Shown one piece after another: positions 52,383 through 61,441 of a DNA stretch of 64,000 nt. Position numbers and translations under genes: made by a program. Below the pieces are notes generated by a model that was not told the DNA's origin, ran no database searches, and saw only the letters and a program-made list of their open reading frames with translations. The stretch comes from Bacteroidales bacterium UBA1215 (GTDB lineage Bacteria > Bacteroidota > Bacteroidia > Bacteroidales > WCHB1-69), in assembly GCA_002309475.1 (NCBI GenBank), contig DBXJ01000034.1, positions 13,102 through 77,101 of the forward strand. The letters run 5' to 3'. The stretch's first letter is position 1. Each line of letters begins with the position of its first letter.

Positions 52383-53576
52383 ATGAAACAAATTACTAAA
52401 AACTGGATAAGTTTGTTTTCTGCCAATTTTTTAGGCATATTGAATGACAATTTCATGAAATTCTGCATTGTCTATATTGGAGCAAGTTGGTCATGGCTGA
52501 ACACCTCACAACTCACAACAGCTGTTTCGGCAGCATTGGTGATTCCATATCTTACTTTTTCACCTTTAAGTGGAAAAATTGCCGTCAAGTATGCAAAACA
52601 CAAAATTTTCCGTATTTGCAAATTGCTGGAATTTCCGATTGTTGCCATTGCCGGAGTTGGCTTCTATTGCCAAAATATATGGCTCACACTTGTTGCTGTT
52701 TTACTCATGGGTATCCAAAGTTGCATGTATTCTCCTACAAAATACGGACTGATAAAGGAAATTGGCGGAGAAGAAGGTGTTAACTTTGGCAGTGGTGTTT
52801 TTGAGACTATGTCGTTTTTGGCCATTTTAACAGGAACTTTCTTATCTTCATTCCTTTCAGACCATTATATTGTTCATATAGTTGTCGGCTTATTGTTTCT
52901 ATTTGCTTTTGGCGGCTATTTTATGTGTCGTCTCATTAAAGTGGAAGAACATCCGGAAAGTGACTATAACGGCACTACCAACCCTATAAAATTTCTAAAA
53001 CAAGCTTTTCTTTTTGCCAAACAATTTGAAGGTGTCAATGCTGGTATTTTCGGCGAATCATCATTCTGGATGATTGCCGGCATTTTGCAAATGAACCTAC
53101 TTATACATTGTACACAAACTTTAGCACAAAGCAACACCACTTCAGGCATTGTTATGACAATTGCCGCTATCGGCATTGCTATCGGCTGCACCGTAACGGG
53201 TAAACTTTGCAATATATTCAAACGCAAAACACTAATACTTACAGGATTGATAGGAATGATACTTTGTATAACATCCATTATCATTTTCAATCCATCTATT
53301 ATCACATGTGCAATATTGATTTTCATTATTGCCTTTATGGGCGGTTGTTATGAAGTACCCTGTTTGAGTTTAATACAAAAAGCTAATACCGGACAAAAAA
53401 ACGGAGACATGCTTGCCTACATGAATTTGATGACTTTTATTTTTGTCTTATTGGGAACTTTGTTATTTTTTGCTGTTACACATTTTACACACGAAAATAG
53501 CATTGCCGTCTTTATTGCCATAGATGCTATTTGCTTTATTTCTTTAATCTTTTTTGCCCCCCAAAAAATATCATAA
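52383..53576 (+). CDS. MFS transporter, LplT-like
   Basis: A 397-residue 12-helix major facilitator protein. The N-terminus FLGILNDNFMKFCIVYI (about 17-33) and the segment MGIQSCMYSPTKYGLIKEIGG (about 109-129) are typical of lysophospholipid transporter LplT and the MFS part of Aas-like fusions. LplT flips lyso-phosphatidylethanolamine inward for re-acylation. No acyltransferase/acyl-ACP synthetase gene is adjacent, so the substrate call is tentative. Converges with rlmD, overlapping by 6 bases. Confidence 0.7.
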   Translation: MKQITKNWISLFSANFLGILNDNFMKFCIVYIGASWSWLNTSQLTTAVSAALVIPYLTFSPLSGKIAVKYAKHKIFRICKLLEFPIVAIAGVGFYCQNIWLTLVAVLLMGIQSCMYSPTKYGLIKEIGGEEGVNFGSGVFETMSFLAILTGTFLSSFLSDHYIVHIVVGLLFLFAFGGYFMCRLIKVEEHPESDYNGTTNPIKFLKQAFLFAKQFEGVNAGIFGESSFWMIAGILQMNLLIHCTQTLAQSNTTSGIVMTIAAIGIAIGCTVTGKLCNIFKRKTLILTGLIGMILCITSIIIFNPSIITCAILIFIIAFMGGCYEVPCLSLIQKANTGQKNGDMLAYMNLMTFIFVLLGTLLFFAVTHFTHENSIAVFIAIDAICFISLIFFAPQKIS

Positions 53577-54974
53577 CTTTTCCAACATGCACACATTTTC
53601 CACATGTTGCGTATGAGGAAACATATCTACAGGCTGTGTGGCTATCACCTGATAAGCAGATGACAATAAGGCAATATCTCTTGCCTGTGTAGCGGGATTG
53701 CAACTTACATACACTATTCGTTTCGGCATAATCTTCAATATTTGAGCCACCACGTCAGGATGCATACCATTGCGAGGAGGATCGGCTATCAGTATATCAG
53801 GTTTTCCATTCTTGGCAATAAAGTCATCGGTAAAAACCTTTGCCATGTCGCCGACATAAAAAACAGCATTATCTATGTGATTTAAAATTGCATTTTCTTT
53901 TGCATTTTCCACTGCAGAATCCACATATTCCACTGCCACTACTTTTTTTGCCAATCGTGCCACAAACAAGGCAATAGTGCCGGTACCAGTATATAAATCA
54001 TATACAATATCTTCCGGCTGTATATTTGCAAAAGTTCGCACAGTTTGATACAATTTCAATGCTTGTGAAGCATTGGTTTGATAAAATGCCTGCGGAGCTA
54101 CATGAAATTGCAAATCCTCCATTTGCTCAGTCATAAAATCATTTCCGAAAAACGTATGCACTTCTAAATCTGCAATGCTATCGTTCATTTTATCATTGAC
54201 AACATACATCAAAGAAGTAATTTGCGGAAAGGTAACACGCAAAAAATTCATCACCATTTCTAAAAACTTATCTTTGTAGGCAAAGACCACTATTACCATC
54301 AAATCTCCGCAAACAGAATTTCGAATAACAACATTCCTTAGCAAACCTTCATGTGTACGAATATTATAAAACGATATACTATTTTTCAAAGCAAATTCTC
54401 GCAAACTATTTCTAATCTGATTGCCGATTTCGCTATGCAAATCGCAATGATTAATATCCAACACTTTGTCAAATACTCCCGGCAAATGAAAACCTAATCC
54501 ATTTAAATTCAATTCATCTGCATGTTCCATTTCTTCATTGGACAGCCAACGACGATTAGAAAAAGTATATTCTATTTTATTGCGATATTGAAAAATATTA
54601 TCTGATGGCAGAATCGGTTTCAACGGAGGAAAAGAAAATTTTCCAATGCGTTCAAAATGATCCTGCACTTGTTTTTGTTTATAGAAAAGTTGGGCTTGAT
54701 AGTCCATATTTTGCCACTTGCAGCCTCCACAAATACCAAAATGCTCACACTTTGGCTCCACTCTTTTTTCAGAAGGAACCTTCAATTGTAACAATCTTGC
54801 CATATAATAATGATGCTTCTTTTTATAGACTTCCACATCTACCACATCACCGGGTACAACATTGTTAACAAAAACCACTCTTTCCTCATACTTGCCAATA
54901 CAAACACCTTCTGCACCTGCATCTAATATCAACAAGTCTTCTATGGTAAATTTTTCTTTCATCTTTTTTCCCAT
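53571..54974 (-). CDS. rlmD: 23S rRNA (uracil-C5)-methyltransferase, RlmD/RlmCD type
   Basis: The 467-residue protein has an N-terminal TRAM domain (about 8-65), a cysteine cluster CEHFGICGGCKWQNM (about 75-89) that can hold a [4Fe-4S] centre, and the SAM methyltransferase domain. The latter has VYDLYTGTGTIALFVARLAKKVVAVEYV (about 328-355), DILIADPPRNGMHP (about 390-403) and the catalytic cysteine in IVYVSCNPATQARDI (about 414-428). The enzyme methylates U1939, and in some Bacteria also U747, of 23S rRNA. Which positions apply is not decidable. A second start (M5) is possible. Confidence 0.9.
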   Translation of the reverse strand: MGKKMKEKFTIEDLLILDAGAEGVCIGKYEERVVFVNNVVPGDVVDVEVYKKKHHYYMARLLQLKVPSEKRVEPKCEHFGICGGCKWQNMDYQAQLFYKQKQVQDHFERIGKFSFPPLKPILPSDNIFQYRNKIEYTFSNRRWLSNEEMEHADELNLNGLGFHLPGVFDKVLDINHCDLHSEIGNQIRNSLREFALKNSISFYNIRTHEGLLRNVVIRNSVCGDLMVIVVFAYKDKFLEMVMNFLRVTFPQITSLMYVVNDKMNDSIADLEVHTFFGNDFMTEQMEDLQFHVAPQAFYQTNASQALKLYQTVRTFANIQPEDIVYDLYTGTGTIALFVARLAKKVVAVEYVDSAVENAKENAILNHIDNAVFYVGDMAKVFTDDFIAKNGKPDILIADPPRNGMHPDVVAQILKIMPKRIVYVSCNPATQARDIALLSSAYQVIATQPVDMFPHTQHVENVCMLEKL

Positions 54975-54977
54975 ACG

Positions 54978-56366
54978 CTATTTTGGCACATTAACATTGG
55001 TTGTTGCATTGGATTTAACAACAAATACATGCTCCCAAGTCTTTATTGTTTGATATTCTTTATCTTTTCTAAATACCACTTTGTAGGTTCCGGGTTGCAA
55101 CATGATGGACTCTGAAGTGTCATCACTTCGTAAATTATAAATCCATTCATCTTTGCCATCTTTAACAACATAGAGACTTCCATATCCGAATTCTCCTTTT
55201 TGAATAATGGCAACTCCGGGATCTGCTACTTTTATCTGTGTGGTATAACTTTGACTTACATCTACATTATTGATATAAACACGTGGCAAACACAAAATTT
55301 CCAAATCGTATTTTCCTGTCAAATATTTTTCTGCAATATTAAAATATTGTACGTTGACAATTTCTGCACTTCCTGATTTTCTAACTATCACCGGAACAGA
55401 ATTATAACGAGTACTTTTGGCGGTTGTGGTCTTCACCAATAAATTACCTTGCGGTACATCAATCGGAATTACCGTATGTGTCCCCGGATTCAGTTTCACA
55501 TGTTCTACTTCCACAGGCGGTAAAGTATGCACTTTTATACGGTATGAAGGCATCGCATTCAAATACAAGGTGTCAGGCAATCCACGAGGATTCATAGTAT
55601 GGATATAATTGTATGCCAATGTGTTATTCGACTCATCAATAAACGACATATTTACATTTGACTCAGTAGGTTTTCCGTTAGCATCTAATAGACTTACTTG
55701 GCAAGTTGTTTTGTTAAAAATTTGCTCAATAATGATTGTCAATGCTTGGTCAAAGGCCTTTTCGCTACTTGCATCAAGATAGTTGCCGACACAACTTAAA
55801 TCCAATGTTTGCCCCGTACCAATGCCAATGATAAACGGCTTTAACATAATACCTTTACGTTGCAAAGCTTGCGATACTTCACAAGGATTGCCAGAACATT
55901 CTTCTATACCATCAGTTATCAAAATGATGATATTTCTGCTATTGGTAGCGGAAGCAAAATCCTGTTCGGCAGCCGCCAACGACATTGCTATGGGCGTTGT
56001 CCCCTTGGGACGAATGGTTTTTAATTTCTGCTGGATTCTTTGAAAATTATTTGGACCAAATGGAACTTCCAACTTGGTATCATTGCAATTGTGTAATTTG
56101 TATTCATATTGATGACCATAAACACGTAATGCCAATTCCACATTCGGATAATTTTCCAAACTATCTATCATTTTGGATAACAATCGGTTCGCAATGTGAA
56201 TTTTCTTATCACTCTGCCAATCCCCCCACATGCTATTAGATGCATCAAAAATAAATAATATTCGTGTTTTGGGTTGTTGAGAACTTAAATATGTGGTCTG
56301 GGCTTTTGCCAATATTCCACACATGCCTAACAACATCAAACTTAACAAGATTTTTTTACAATACAT
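54978..56366 (-). CDS. Secreted VWA-domain protein
   Basis: A 462-residue exported protein: signal peptide (MYCKKILLSLMLLGMCGILAKAQ), then a von Willebrand A domain (about 34-215) with a full metal site: FDASNSMWG (DxSxS), KGTTPIAMSLAAA (Thr) and ILITDGIEEC (Asp). The C-terminal half (about 220-462) consists of beta domains of unknown type (KPTESNVNMSFID, PRGLPDTLYLNAM, LQPGTYKVVFRKDKEYQTI). It probably binds a partner in the periplasm or at the surface. The ORF could begin 9 codons earlier but would include the promoter motif. It is 3 bases upstream of rlmD. Confidence 0.75.
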   Translation of the reverse strand: MYCKKILLSLMLLGMCGILAKAQTTYLSSQQPKTRILFIFDASNSMWGDWQSDKKIHIANRLLSKMIDSLENYPNVELALRVYGHQYEYKLHNCNDTKLEVPFGPNNFQRIQQKLKTIRPKGTTPIAMSLAAAEQDFASATNSRNIIILITDGIEECSGNPCEVSQALQRKGIMLKPFIIGIGTGQTLDLSCVGNYLDASSEKAFDQALTIIIEQIFNKTTCQVSLLDANGKPTESNVNMSFIDESNNTLAYNYIHTMNPRGLPDTLYLNAMPSYRIKVHTLPPVEVEHVKLNPGTHTVIPIDVPQGNLLVKTTTAKSTRYNSVPVIVRKSGSAEIVNVQYFNIAEKYLTGKYDLEILCLPRVYINNVDVSQSYTTQIKVADPGVAIIQKGEFGYGSLYVVKDGKDEWIYNLRSDDTSESIMLQPGTYKVVFRKDKEYQTIKTWEHVFVVKSNATTNVNVPK

Positions 56367-56380
56367 TGCTCTAATTTTTT

Positions 56381-56389
56381 GCAAAGATA
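56381..56389 (-). promoter_or_regulatory. Promoter -7 motif for VWA protein / rlmD
   Basis: TATCTTTGC on the minus strand, 14 bases before the ATG at 56366. Confidence 0.75.
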
Positions 56390-56452
56390 ACATTTTTTGT
56401 TGAATTGAATAAAAAAAAATAGTTTTTGCTTTGTTATCAAATAAAAATTGAC

Positions 56453-56461
56453 TATTTTTGC
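56453..56461 (+). promoter_or_regulatory. Promoter -7 motif for small lipoprotein
   Basis: TATTTTTGC on the plus strand, 19 bases before the ATG at 56481. Confidence 0.65.
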
Positions 56462-56480
56462 ATATTTAAAATTCACTATT

Positions 56481-56927
56481 ATGAAAAATTTTTCTATCTG
56501 CCGTTTTTGTATTGTCATATTTACCTTGTTGACACTTGTTGGTTGCAAAAAAGATCCTCAAATAGGTTCCTATTTAGGCACATTTACCGGTTCCTATACT
56601 GACAACAACACGACTACAGATTACACTTCTTTTTATTCTTTCAAAATTACAAAAAGCAATGATAAAGAAATAGTTATACAAGAATTAAGCTCCAATACCT
56701 CTTCCACTTTAAAAAAAATTAACGATTCTATAGTAGGCTCGATTGGTTTTGCCAATATTTATAATCCCAATGGTGGATCCGGTCATACTTTCAATGCTCT
56801 AAAAATTAGAGGACAATATATGAGTTATAAGGAAAAATCGTTGATAGAAGGAACTTTTTCCGGTTTGGTTTACTTGGAAAATTCTACTACAGAAACATCC
56901 GGCACCTTCACTTTGGTTCAGCAATAA
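56481..56927 (+). CDS. Putative small lipoprotein
   Basis: A 148-residue protein with a lipoprotein signal (MKNFSICRFCIVIFTLLTLVGC, lipobox LVGC at about 19-22) followed by KKDP and an all-beta-looking domain rich in Ser, Thr and Asn (GSYLGTFTGSYTDNN, SFKITKSNDKEIVIQEL, GTFSGLVYLENS). The repeated GTFSG-type strands suggest a small lipocalin- or barrel-like fold, but no family is recognised. Bacteroidota often expose such lipoproteins on the surface when acidic residues follow the cysteine; here lysines follow, which argues for the periplasmic side. Monocistronic, with its own promoter. Confidence 0.65.
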   Translation: MKNFSICRFCIVIFTLLTLVGCKKDPQIGSYLGTFTGSYTDNNTTTDYTSFYSFKITKSNDKEIVIQELSSNTSSTLKKINDSIVGSIGFANIYNPNGGSGHTFNALKIRGQYMSYKEKSLIEGTFSGLVYLENSTTETSGTFTLVQQ

Positions 56928-56989
56928 AATTAACAGAAAAATGTTATAAAATCAACTGAAAATATTTCTCCCTTTTGAATAAAATTAGC

Positions 56990-56998
56990 TATCTTTGC
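56990..56998 (+). promoter_or_regulatory. Promoter -7 motif for parE
   Basis: TATCTTTGC, 13 bases upstream of the parE ATG. Confidence 0.75.
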
Positions 56999-57011
56999 TT
57001 GTTTAATATAA

Positions 57012-58880
57012 ATGGGAAAAATGAGCGAATACAATGAAGATAATATTATCACTTTAGAAGGGCTGGAACACATCCGTAAGCGTTCGGGAATGTATATTGG
57101 CCGCTATGGAGATGGTTCTTCACGTGATGATGGTATATATATACTTTTAAAAGAAGTTATTGATAACTCTATTGATGAATTCAACCAAGGTTTTGGCAGA
57201 AGCATAGAAATTTCTATCAAAGATCATCAAGTTACCGTTCGAGATTATGGACGTGGTATTCCTTTGGGAAAAACTATTGACTGCGTTTATAACTTAAATA
57301 CAGGTGGGAAATTTGACACCAAATCTTTTCAACAATCAGTAGGTATGAATGGCGTCGGCTTAAAAGCCGTTAACGCACTCTCGAGCTATTTTAGAGTTCA
57401 ATCTATCCGTGACGGAAAAACAAAAATAGCTGAATTTTCTTGTGGAAATTTAAAAAACGACTATCCTATCAGCGATACACAAGAGAAAAACGGAACTATT
57501 ATCACTTTCATTCCGGATAACGATGAAGATATTTTTGGCAATTATACTTTTTATTTTGAATTCATTGAGCAAATGTTATGGAACTATGCCTTTTTGAACA
57601 AAGGTTTAACACTCATTTGCAATGGAGAAAAATATTTTTCAAAAAACGGATTATTAGATTTGTTGGCACACAATGTCAATGTGAATAACATGGCCTATCC
57701 TATCATTCATTTGGAAGAAGGAAAATTTGAAATGGCACTCACACAAACGCAACATAGTTCCAGTGAAGATTACTATACCTTTGTCAACGGACAATACACC
57801 ATTCATGGAGGTACACATCAAAATGCATTGCGAGAAGCTTTGGTAAAATGTGCAAGAACCTATTTCAAAAAAGACTACGATCCGGCAGATATTCGTCAAT
57901 CCATTTGTGCCGCCCTCAGCATCCGCATTCAAGAGCCACAATTTGAAGGTCAAACCAAAACCAAACTAGGTTCTACTGATATGCAAAAAGGAGGTCCTAC
58001 GGTTAGAGGTTATGTCAATGACATGGTGTGTAAATTGTTAGACAACTATTTACACAAAAATCCGGACATTGCCAACATTTGGCAGCAAAAAATTCTTGCT
58101 GCAGAAAAGGAACGTAAGGAAATTCTCGGCTTAAAAAAACAATCAAAGGAAAGTGCCAAAAAAGGAAATATTGTCAACAAAAATTTAAGAGATTGCAACA
58201 TACACCTCACCGACCCTGTCAAACCTAAAACAGAAGACAAACGTTTGGAAACCACCATTTTCCTCACAGAAGGAAATTCTGCTTCAGGCTCTATCACTCA
58301 ATCAAGAAATGCTGATTATCAAGCAGTTTTTTCTTTGAGAGGAAAACCTTTCAATAGTTATGGACAGTCTAAATTAAGAGTGTATGAAAACGATGAACTC
58401 AACAATCTTTTGGGAGCATTGAATATTGAAAATGGCTTGGAAAATCTTCGCTACAACAATATTGTCATTGCCACCGATGCCGATGTTGACGGTATGCACA
58501 TTCGTTTATTACTATTAACATTCTTTTTATATTTCTTCCCCGAACTCATACGTACGGGACATGTTTACATTTTGCAAACACCTCTTTTCAGAGTTAGAAA
58601 CAAAAAAGAAACTCACTATTGTTACACTGAGGAAGAACGCAATCAAATGCTAAAAAAGATGTCCGGCAAACCGGAAGTTACTCGTTTTAAAGGTTTGGGA
58701 GAAATTTCTGCACCGGAATTCAAACATTTTATAGGCAAAAACATTCGTTTAGACCCGGTTGTTCTCAATAACGATATCTCTATTGAAAAATTGCTATCCT
58801 ACTATATGGGTGACAACTCTGATGATAGAACCAATTTTATTATAGAAAACCTCCGTAGTGAGGAAGATTTAGCAGTATAA
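57012..58880 (+). CDS. parE: DNA topoisomerase IV subunit B (ParE)
   Basis: The 622-residue type IIA topoisomerase ATPase subunit has the GHKL ATPase (about 1-210: [36 protein letters not shown]), a transducer domain (about 215-390), and TOPRIM (about 415-530: [23 protein letters not shown]). The [20 protein letters not shown] segment and the short length mark it as ParE rather than GyrB in Bacteroidota. It decatenates chromosomes with ParC, which is not encoded next to it; ruvB follows after 2 bases. One detail: RKRSGMYIG has Ser where Pro is usual. Confidence 0.9.
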   Translation: MGKMSEYNEDNIITLEGLEHIRKRSGMYIGRYGDGSSRDDGIYILLKEVIDNSIDEFNQGFGRSIEISIKDHQVTVRDYGRGIPLGKTIDCVYNLNTGGKFDTKSFQQSVGMNGVGLKAVNALSSYFRVQSIRDGKTKIAEFSCGNLKNDYPISDTQEKNGTIITFIPDNDEDIFGNYTFYFEFIEQMLWNYAFLNKGLTLICNGEKYFSKNGLLDLLAHNVNVNNMAYPIIHLEEGKFEMALTQTQHSSSEDYYTFVNGQYTIHGGTHQNALREALVKCARTYFKKDYDPADIRQSICAALSIRIQEPQFEGQTKTKLGSTDMQKGGPTVRGYVNDMVCKLLDNYLHKNPDIANIWQQKILAAEKERKEILGLKKQSKESAKKGNIVNKNLRDCNIHLTDPVKPKTEDKRLETTIFLTEGNSASGSITQSRNADYQAVFSLRGKPFNSYGQSKLRVYENDELNNLLGALNIENGLENLRYNNIVIATDADVDGMHIRLLLLTFFLYFFPELIRTGHVYILQTPLFRVRNKKETHYCYTEEERNQMLKKMSGKPEVTRFKGLGEISAPEFKHFIGKNIRLDPVVLNNDISIEKLLSYYMGDNSDDRTNFIIENLRSEEDLAV

Positions 58881-58882
58881 AT

Positions 58883-59932
58883 ATGGCAAAACAAATAGAC
58901 AATCCTAATTTAGACCCTAGAAACGAACGTATGCCTCTATCTGACAAAGAAATAGAGAAAGTGATTCGTCCTGCCGGATTCGGCGACTTTGCCGGTCAGG
59001 AGCAAGTGGTCAACAATCTAAAAATATTTGTTCACGCCGCCAAACAACGTGGTGAAAGTTTAGACCATGTTCTATTACACGGACCTCCCGGATTAGGCAA
59101 AACAACCCTTTCTTACATTATTGCCAATGAAATGGGCGTCAATGTAAAAGTTACTTCAGGACCTGTTATTGACAAACCCGGTGACTTAGCCGGTTTGTTG
59201 ACGAATCTGGAACCCAATGATGTTTTATTCATAGACGAAATTCACAGATTGTCGCCGGTAGTGGAAGAATATCTTTATTCTGCCATGGAGGACTATAAAA
59301 TTGACATTTTGATTGAATCAGGACCCAATGCCCGCAATGTGCAGATAAGTCTCAACCCTTTCACTTTGGTGGGTGCCACCACACGTTCAGGGTTGTTGAC
59401 AGCACCTTTGCGTTCTCGTTTTGGTATCAATCTTCGCCTCAATTATTACGACACAAGCACGTTAGAAAAAATTATTTGCCGCAGTGCGAATATTTTGAAA
59501 ATAGATATTGACCATTTAGCTGCTCACGAAATTGCAAGACGCAGCCGTGGAACTCCACGTATTGCCAACCTATTATTGCGAAGAGTGAGAGACTTTGCAC
59601 AAATAGAAGGAAATGGGCATATTGACTTGGCAATTGCCCGCTACGGACTAAGTGCCCTTAATGTTGACGAACACGGTTTGGATGAAATGGACAATCGTAT
59701 TCTTACTTGCATTATTACCAAATTCAAAGGTGGTCCTGTAGGTTTGAATACCATTGCCACCGCTGTTGGAGAAGATGCCGGCACCATTGAAGAGGTATAT
59801 GAACCATTTTTAATCCAAGAAGGATTTTTGGTACGAACACCACGTGGAAGAGAAGTAACTTCTGCCGCCTACCAACATTTGGGATTTACACCGAAAAACC
59901 AGAACGGATTTACAGGAACTTTGTTTGAATAA
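58883..59932 (+). CDS. ruvB: Holliday junction helicase RuvB
   Basis: The 349-residue AAA+ motor protein has Walker [16 protein letters not shown] (about 65-79), Walker [13 protein letters not shown] (about 113-124), the sensor-1 region [20 protein letters not shown] (about 161-180) and a C-terminal winged helix with [16 protein letters not shown]. It drives branch migration with RuvA and RuvC, neither of which is in the window. It follows parE by 2 bases and precedes pssA by 4. Confidence 0.95.
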   Translation: MAKQIDNPNLDPRNERMPLSDKEIEKVIRPAGFGDFAGQEQVVNNLKIFVHAAKQRGESLDHVLLHGPPGLGKTTLSYIIANEMGVNVKVTSGPVIDKPGDLAGLLTNLEPNDVLFIDEIHRLSPVVEEYLYSAMEDYKIDILIESGPNARNVQISLNPFTLVGATTRSGLLTAPLRSRFGINLRLNYYDTSTLEKIICRSANILKIDIDHLAAHEIARRSRGTPRIANLLLRRVRDFAQIEGNGHIDLAIARYGLSALNVDEHGLDEMDNRILTCIITKFKGGPVGLNTIATAVGEDAGTIEEVYEPFLIQEGFLVRTPRGREVTSAAYQHLGFTPKNQNGFTGTLFE

Positions 59933-59936
59933 ATTG

Positions 59937-60668
59937 ATGACAATGAATATAAAAAAACACATTCCCAACGCAATAACATTAGGCAATCTCGCATGTGGAT
60001 GTATAGCCGTATTATTTGCTTCCCAATGTGAATTCAATTATGCGGCAATCATGATTATATTAGCCTCTGTTTTTGATTTCTTTGATGGTTTCGCCGCTCG
60101 TATGTTACATACAAAGTCCGATATAGGAAAAGAATTGGATTCTTTATGTGATATGGTGTCATTCGGATTAGCACCTGCATTTATAATGTACTACTTTTTA
60201 TCCCATTCTACATTATTGACCGATATACCTTTGTATGAAATATACAATATTAATATCATACCCGCTGTATGCAGTATTATCTATTGTTGTTGTGTAGCCA
60301 TTCGTTTGGCTAAATTTAATTTAGACACCCGACAAACCGAGCAGTTTTTAGGCCTACCTTCTCCTGCAGCGGCTTTTGTATTAATATCCATTCCGTTTTG
60401 GAGCAGAAGTTTAAGCAATCAAACTCTTTGTATTATATCTATAGGCATAATCGTACTACTATGTATAGCCATGCTATGCGAATACCCATTGCTATCACTT
60501 AAATTTCATGATTTTACAATAAAGAACAATATTCTGCGTTATATATTATTAATTATTGGTTTGATACTGGTTATTTTATTGAATTTCATGTCAATACCAA
60601 TAATCATATTTATATATATTATATTGTCAATCATAGGCAACACCTTCAATAAACATAAAACCAATTGA
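59937..60668 (+). CDS. pssA: CDP-diacylglycerol-serine O-phosphatidyltransferase
   Basis: A protein of about 243 residues from the CDP-alcohol phosphatidyltransferase family: DFFDGFAARMLHTKSDIGKE and the next LDSLCDMVSFG contain the D-G-x2-A-R-x8-G-x3-D-x3-D motif (about 42-68). Eight hydrophobic helices follow. It makes phosphatidylserine, the precursor of phosphatidylethanolamine, in the inner membrane. The N-terminal IPNAITLGNLACGCIAVLFA is typical of the PssA subclass. ATGs at 59937 and 59943 are both possible; a TTG at 59925 overlaps ruvB and is less likely. Confidence 0.9.
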   Translation: MTMNIKKHIPNAITLGNLACGCIAVLFASQCEFNYAAIMIILASVFDFFDGFAARMLHTKSDIGKELDSLCDMVSFGLAPAFIMYYFLSHSTLLTDIPLYEIYNINIIPAVCSIIYCCCVAIRLAKFNLDTRQTEQFLGLPSPAAAFVLISIPFWSRSLSNQTLCIISIGIIVLLCIAMLCEYPLLSLKFHDFTIKNNILRYILLIIGLILVILLNFMSIPIIIFIYIILSIIGNTFNKHKTN

Positions 60669-60670
60669 TA

Positions 60671-61441
60671 ATGAGGAATAAATATTTAATAGTTTGCATG
60701 CTTACGGCACTTTGTTTCAGTTCTTGCAAAGTCTTTATGCCTACGCGTCTGCTAAGGGCTACCAAAGCAGATATTTCACCTTTTCCACAAGAAGAACGCT
60801 ACACAGAATACACCATTGCCCCTAATGATGAGTTAGCCATTATAGTGGATATCCAAGATGGAGAAACAATTTTTGAACAAAACTCCGCAAATGGAACTGC
60901 CAGAGGCAATAGTAACAATTGGCATACTTATACTGTGGAATTTGACGGATGTGTCAAACTGCCACGCATTGGCAGATTCCCTGTTGGTGGAATGACTACC
61001 AGAGAGTTAGAAGACACTCTGGAAACTATTTATGGTCAATATATGAATTCTCCGATGGTAAGAGCCAAAATCTCCAACCACCGAGTAACGATATTTCCAG
61101 GAGGTTCCGGAGGAACAGCCAAAGTTATCACACTGCAACATGACAATACAACGCTCATTGAAGCACTTGCATTGGCAGGTGGTATTACCGATGGCAAAGG
61201 ATACAATATAAAATTGATTCGTGGTGATTTAAAAAATCCTATTGTCTATCAAGTGGACCTTTCTACTATTGAAGGTATGAAACAAGCCAACCTAACATTA
61301 AGAGCAAATGACATTATTTATGTTGAACCTAGATTAAAGCCTATAACAAGATTCCTCAACGAGTTGAATCCTTATATAACACTTCTTTCTACAACATTAC
61401 TAATTATCAATTCTGTTAATCAAATTCAACAAAAACTATGA
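60671..61441 (+). CDS. Polysaccharide export outer-membrane lipoprotein (Wza/SLBB type)
   Basis: The protein has about 256 residues with a lipoprotein signal (CMLTALCFSSC, lipobox near residue 18). A polysaccharide biosynthesis/export domain (about 45-130: YTIAPNDELAIIVDI, VKLPRIGRFPVGGMTTRELEDTLETIYGQY) and an SLBB domain (about 150-220: LIEALALAGGITDGKGYNIKLIRGD) follow. A C-terminal hydrophobic helix (LNPYITLLSTTLLIINSV) probably spans the outer membrane. This is a Wza-like channel for capsule or exopolysaccharide. It overlaps the Wzc-like kinase gene by 4 bases. The ATG at 60671 is preferred over a TTG overlapping pssA's stop. Confidence 0.88.
   Translation: MRNKYLIVCMLTALCFSSCKVFMPTRLLRATKADISPFPQEERYTEYTIAPNDELAIIVDIQDGETIFEQNSANGTARGNSNNWHTYTVEFDGCVKLPRIGRFPVGGMTTRELEDTLETIYGQYMNSPMVRAKISNHRVTIFPGGSGGTAKVITLQHDNTTLIEALALAGGITDGKGYNIKLIRGDLKNPIVYQVDLSTIEGMKQANLTLRANDIIYVEPRLKPITRFLNELNPYITLLSTTLLIINSVNQIQQKL

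Noticed and set aside
52286..52399. 37-codon ORF overlapping the flippase end and MFS start
   Set aside because: It overlaps both neighbours in another frame, has no recognisable features, and the gap is better explained by a promoter motif.
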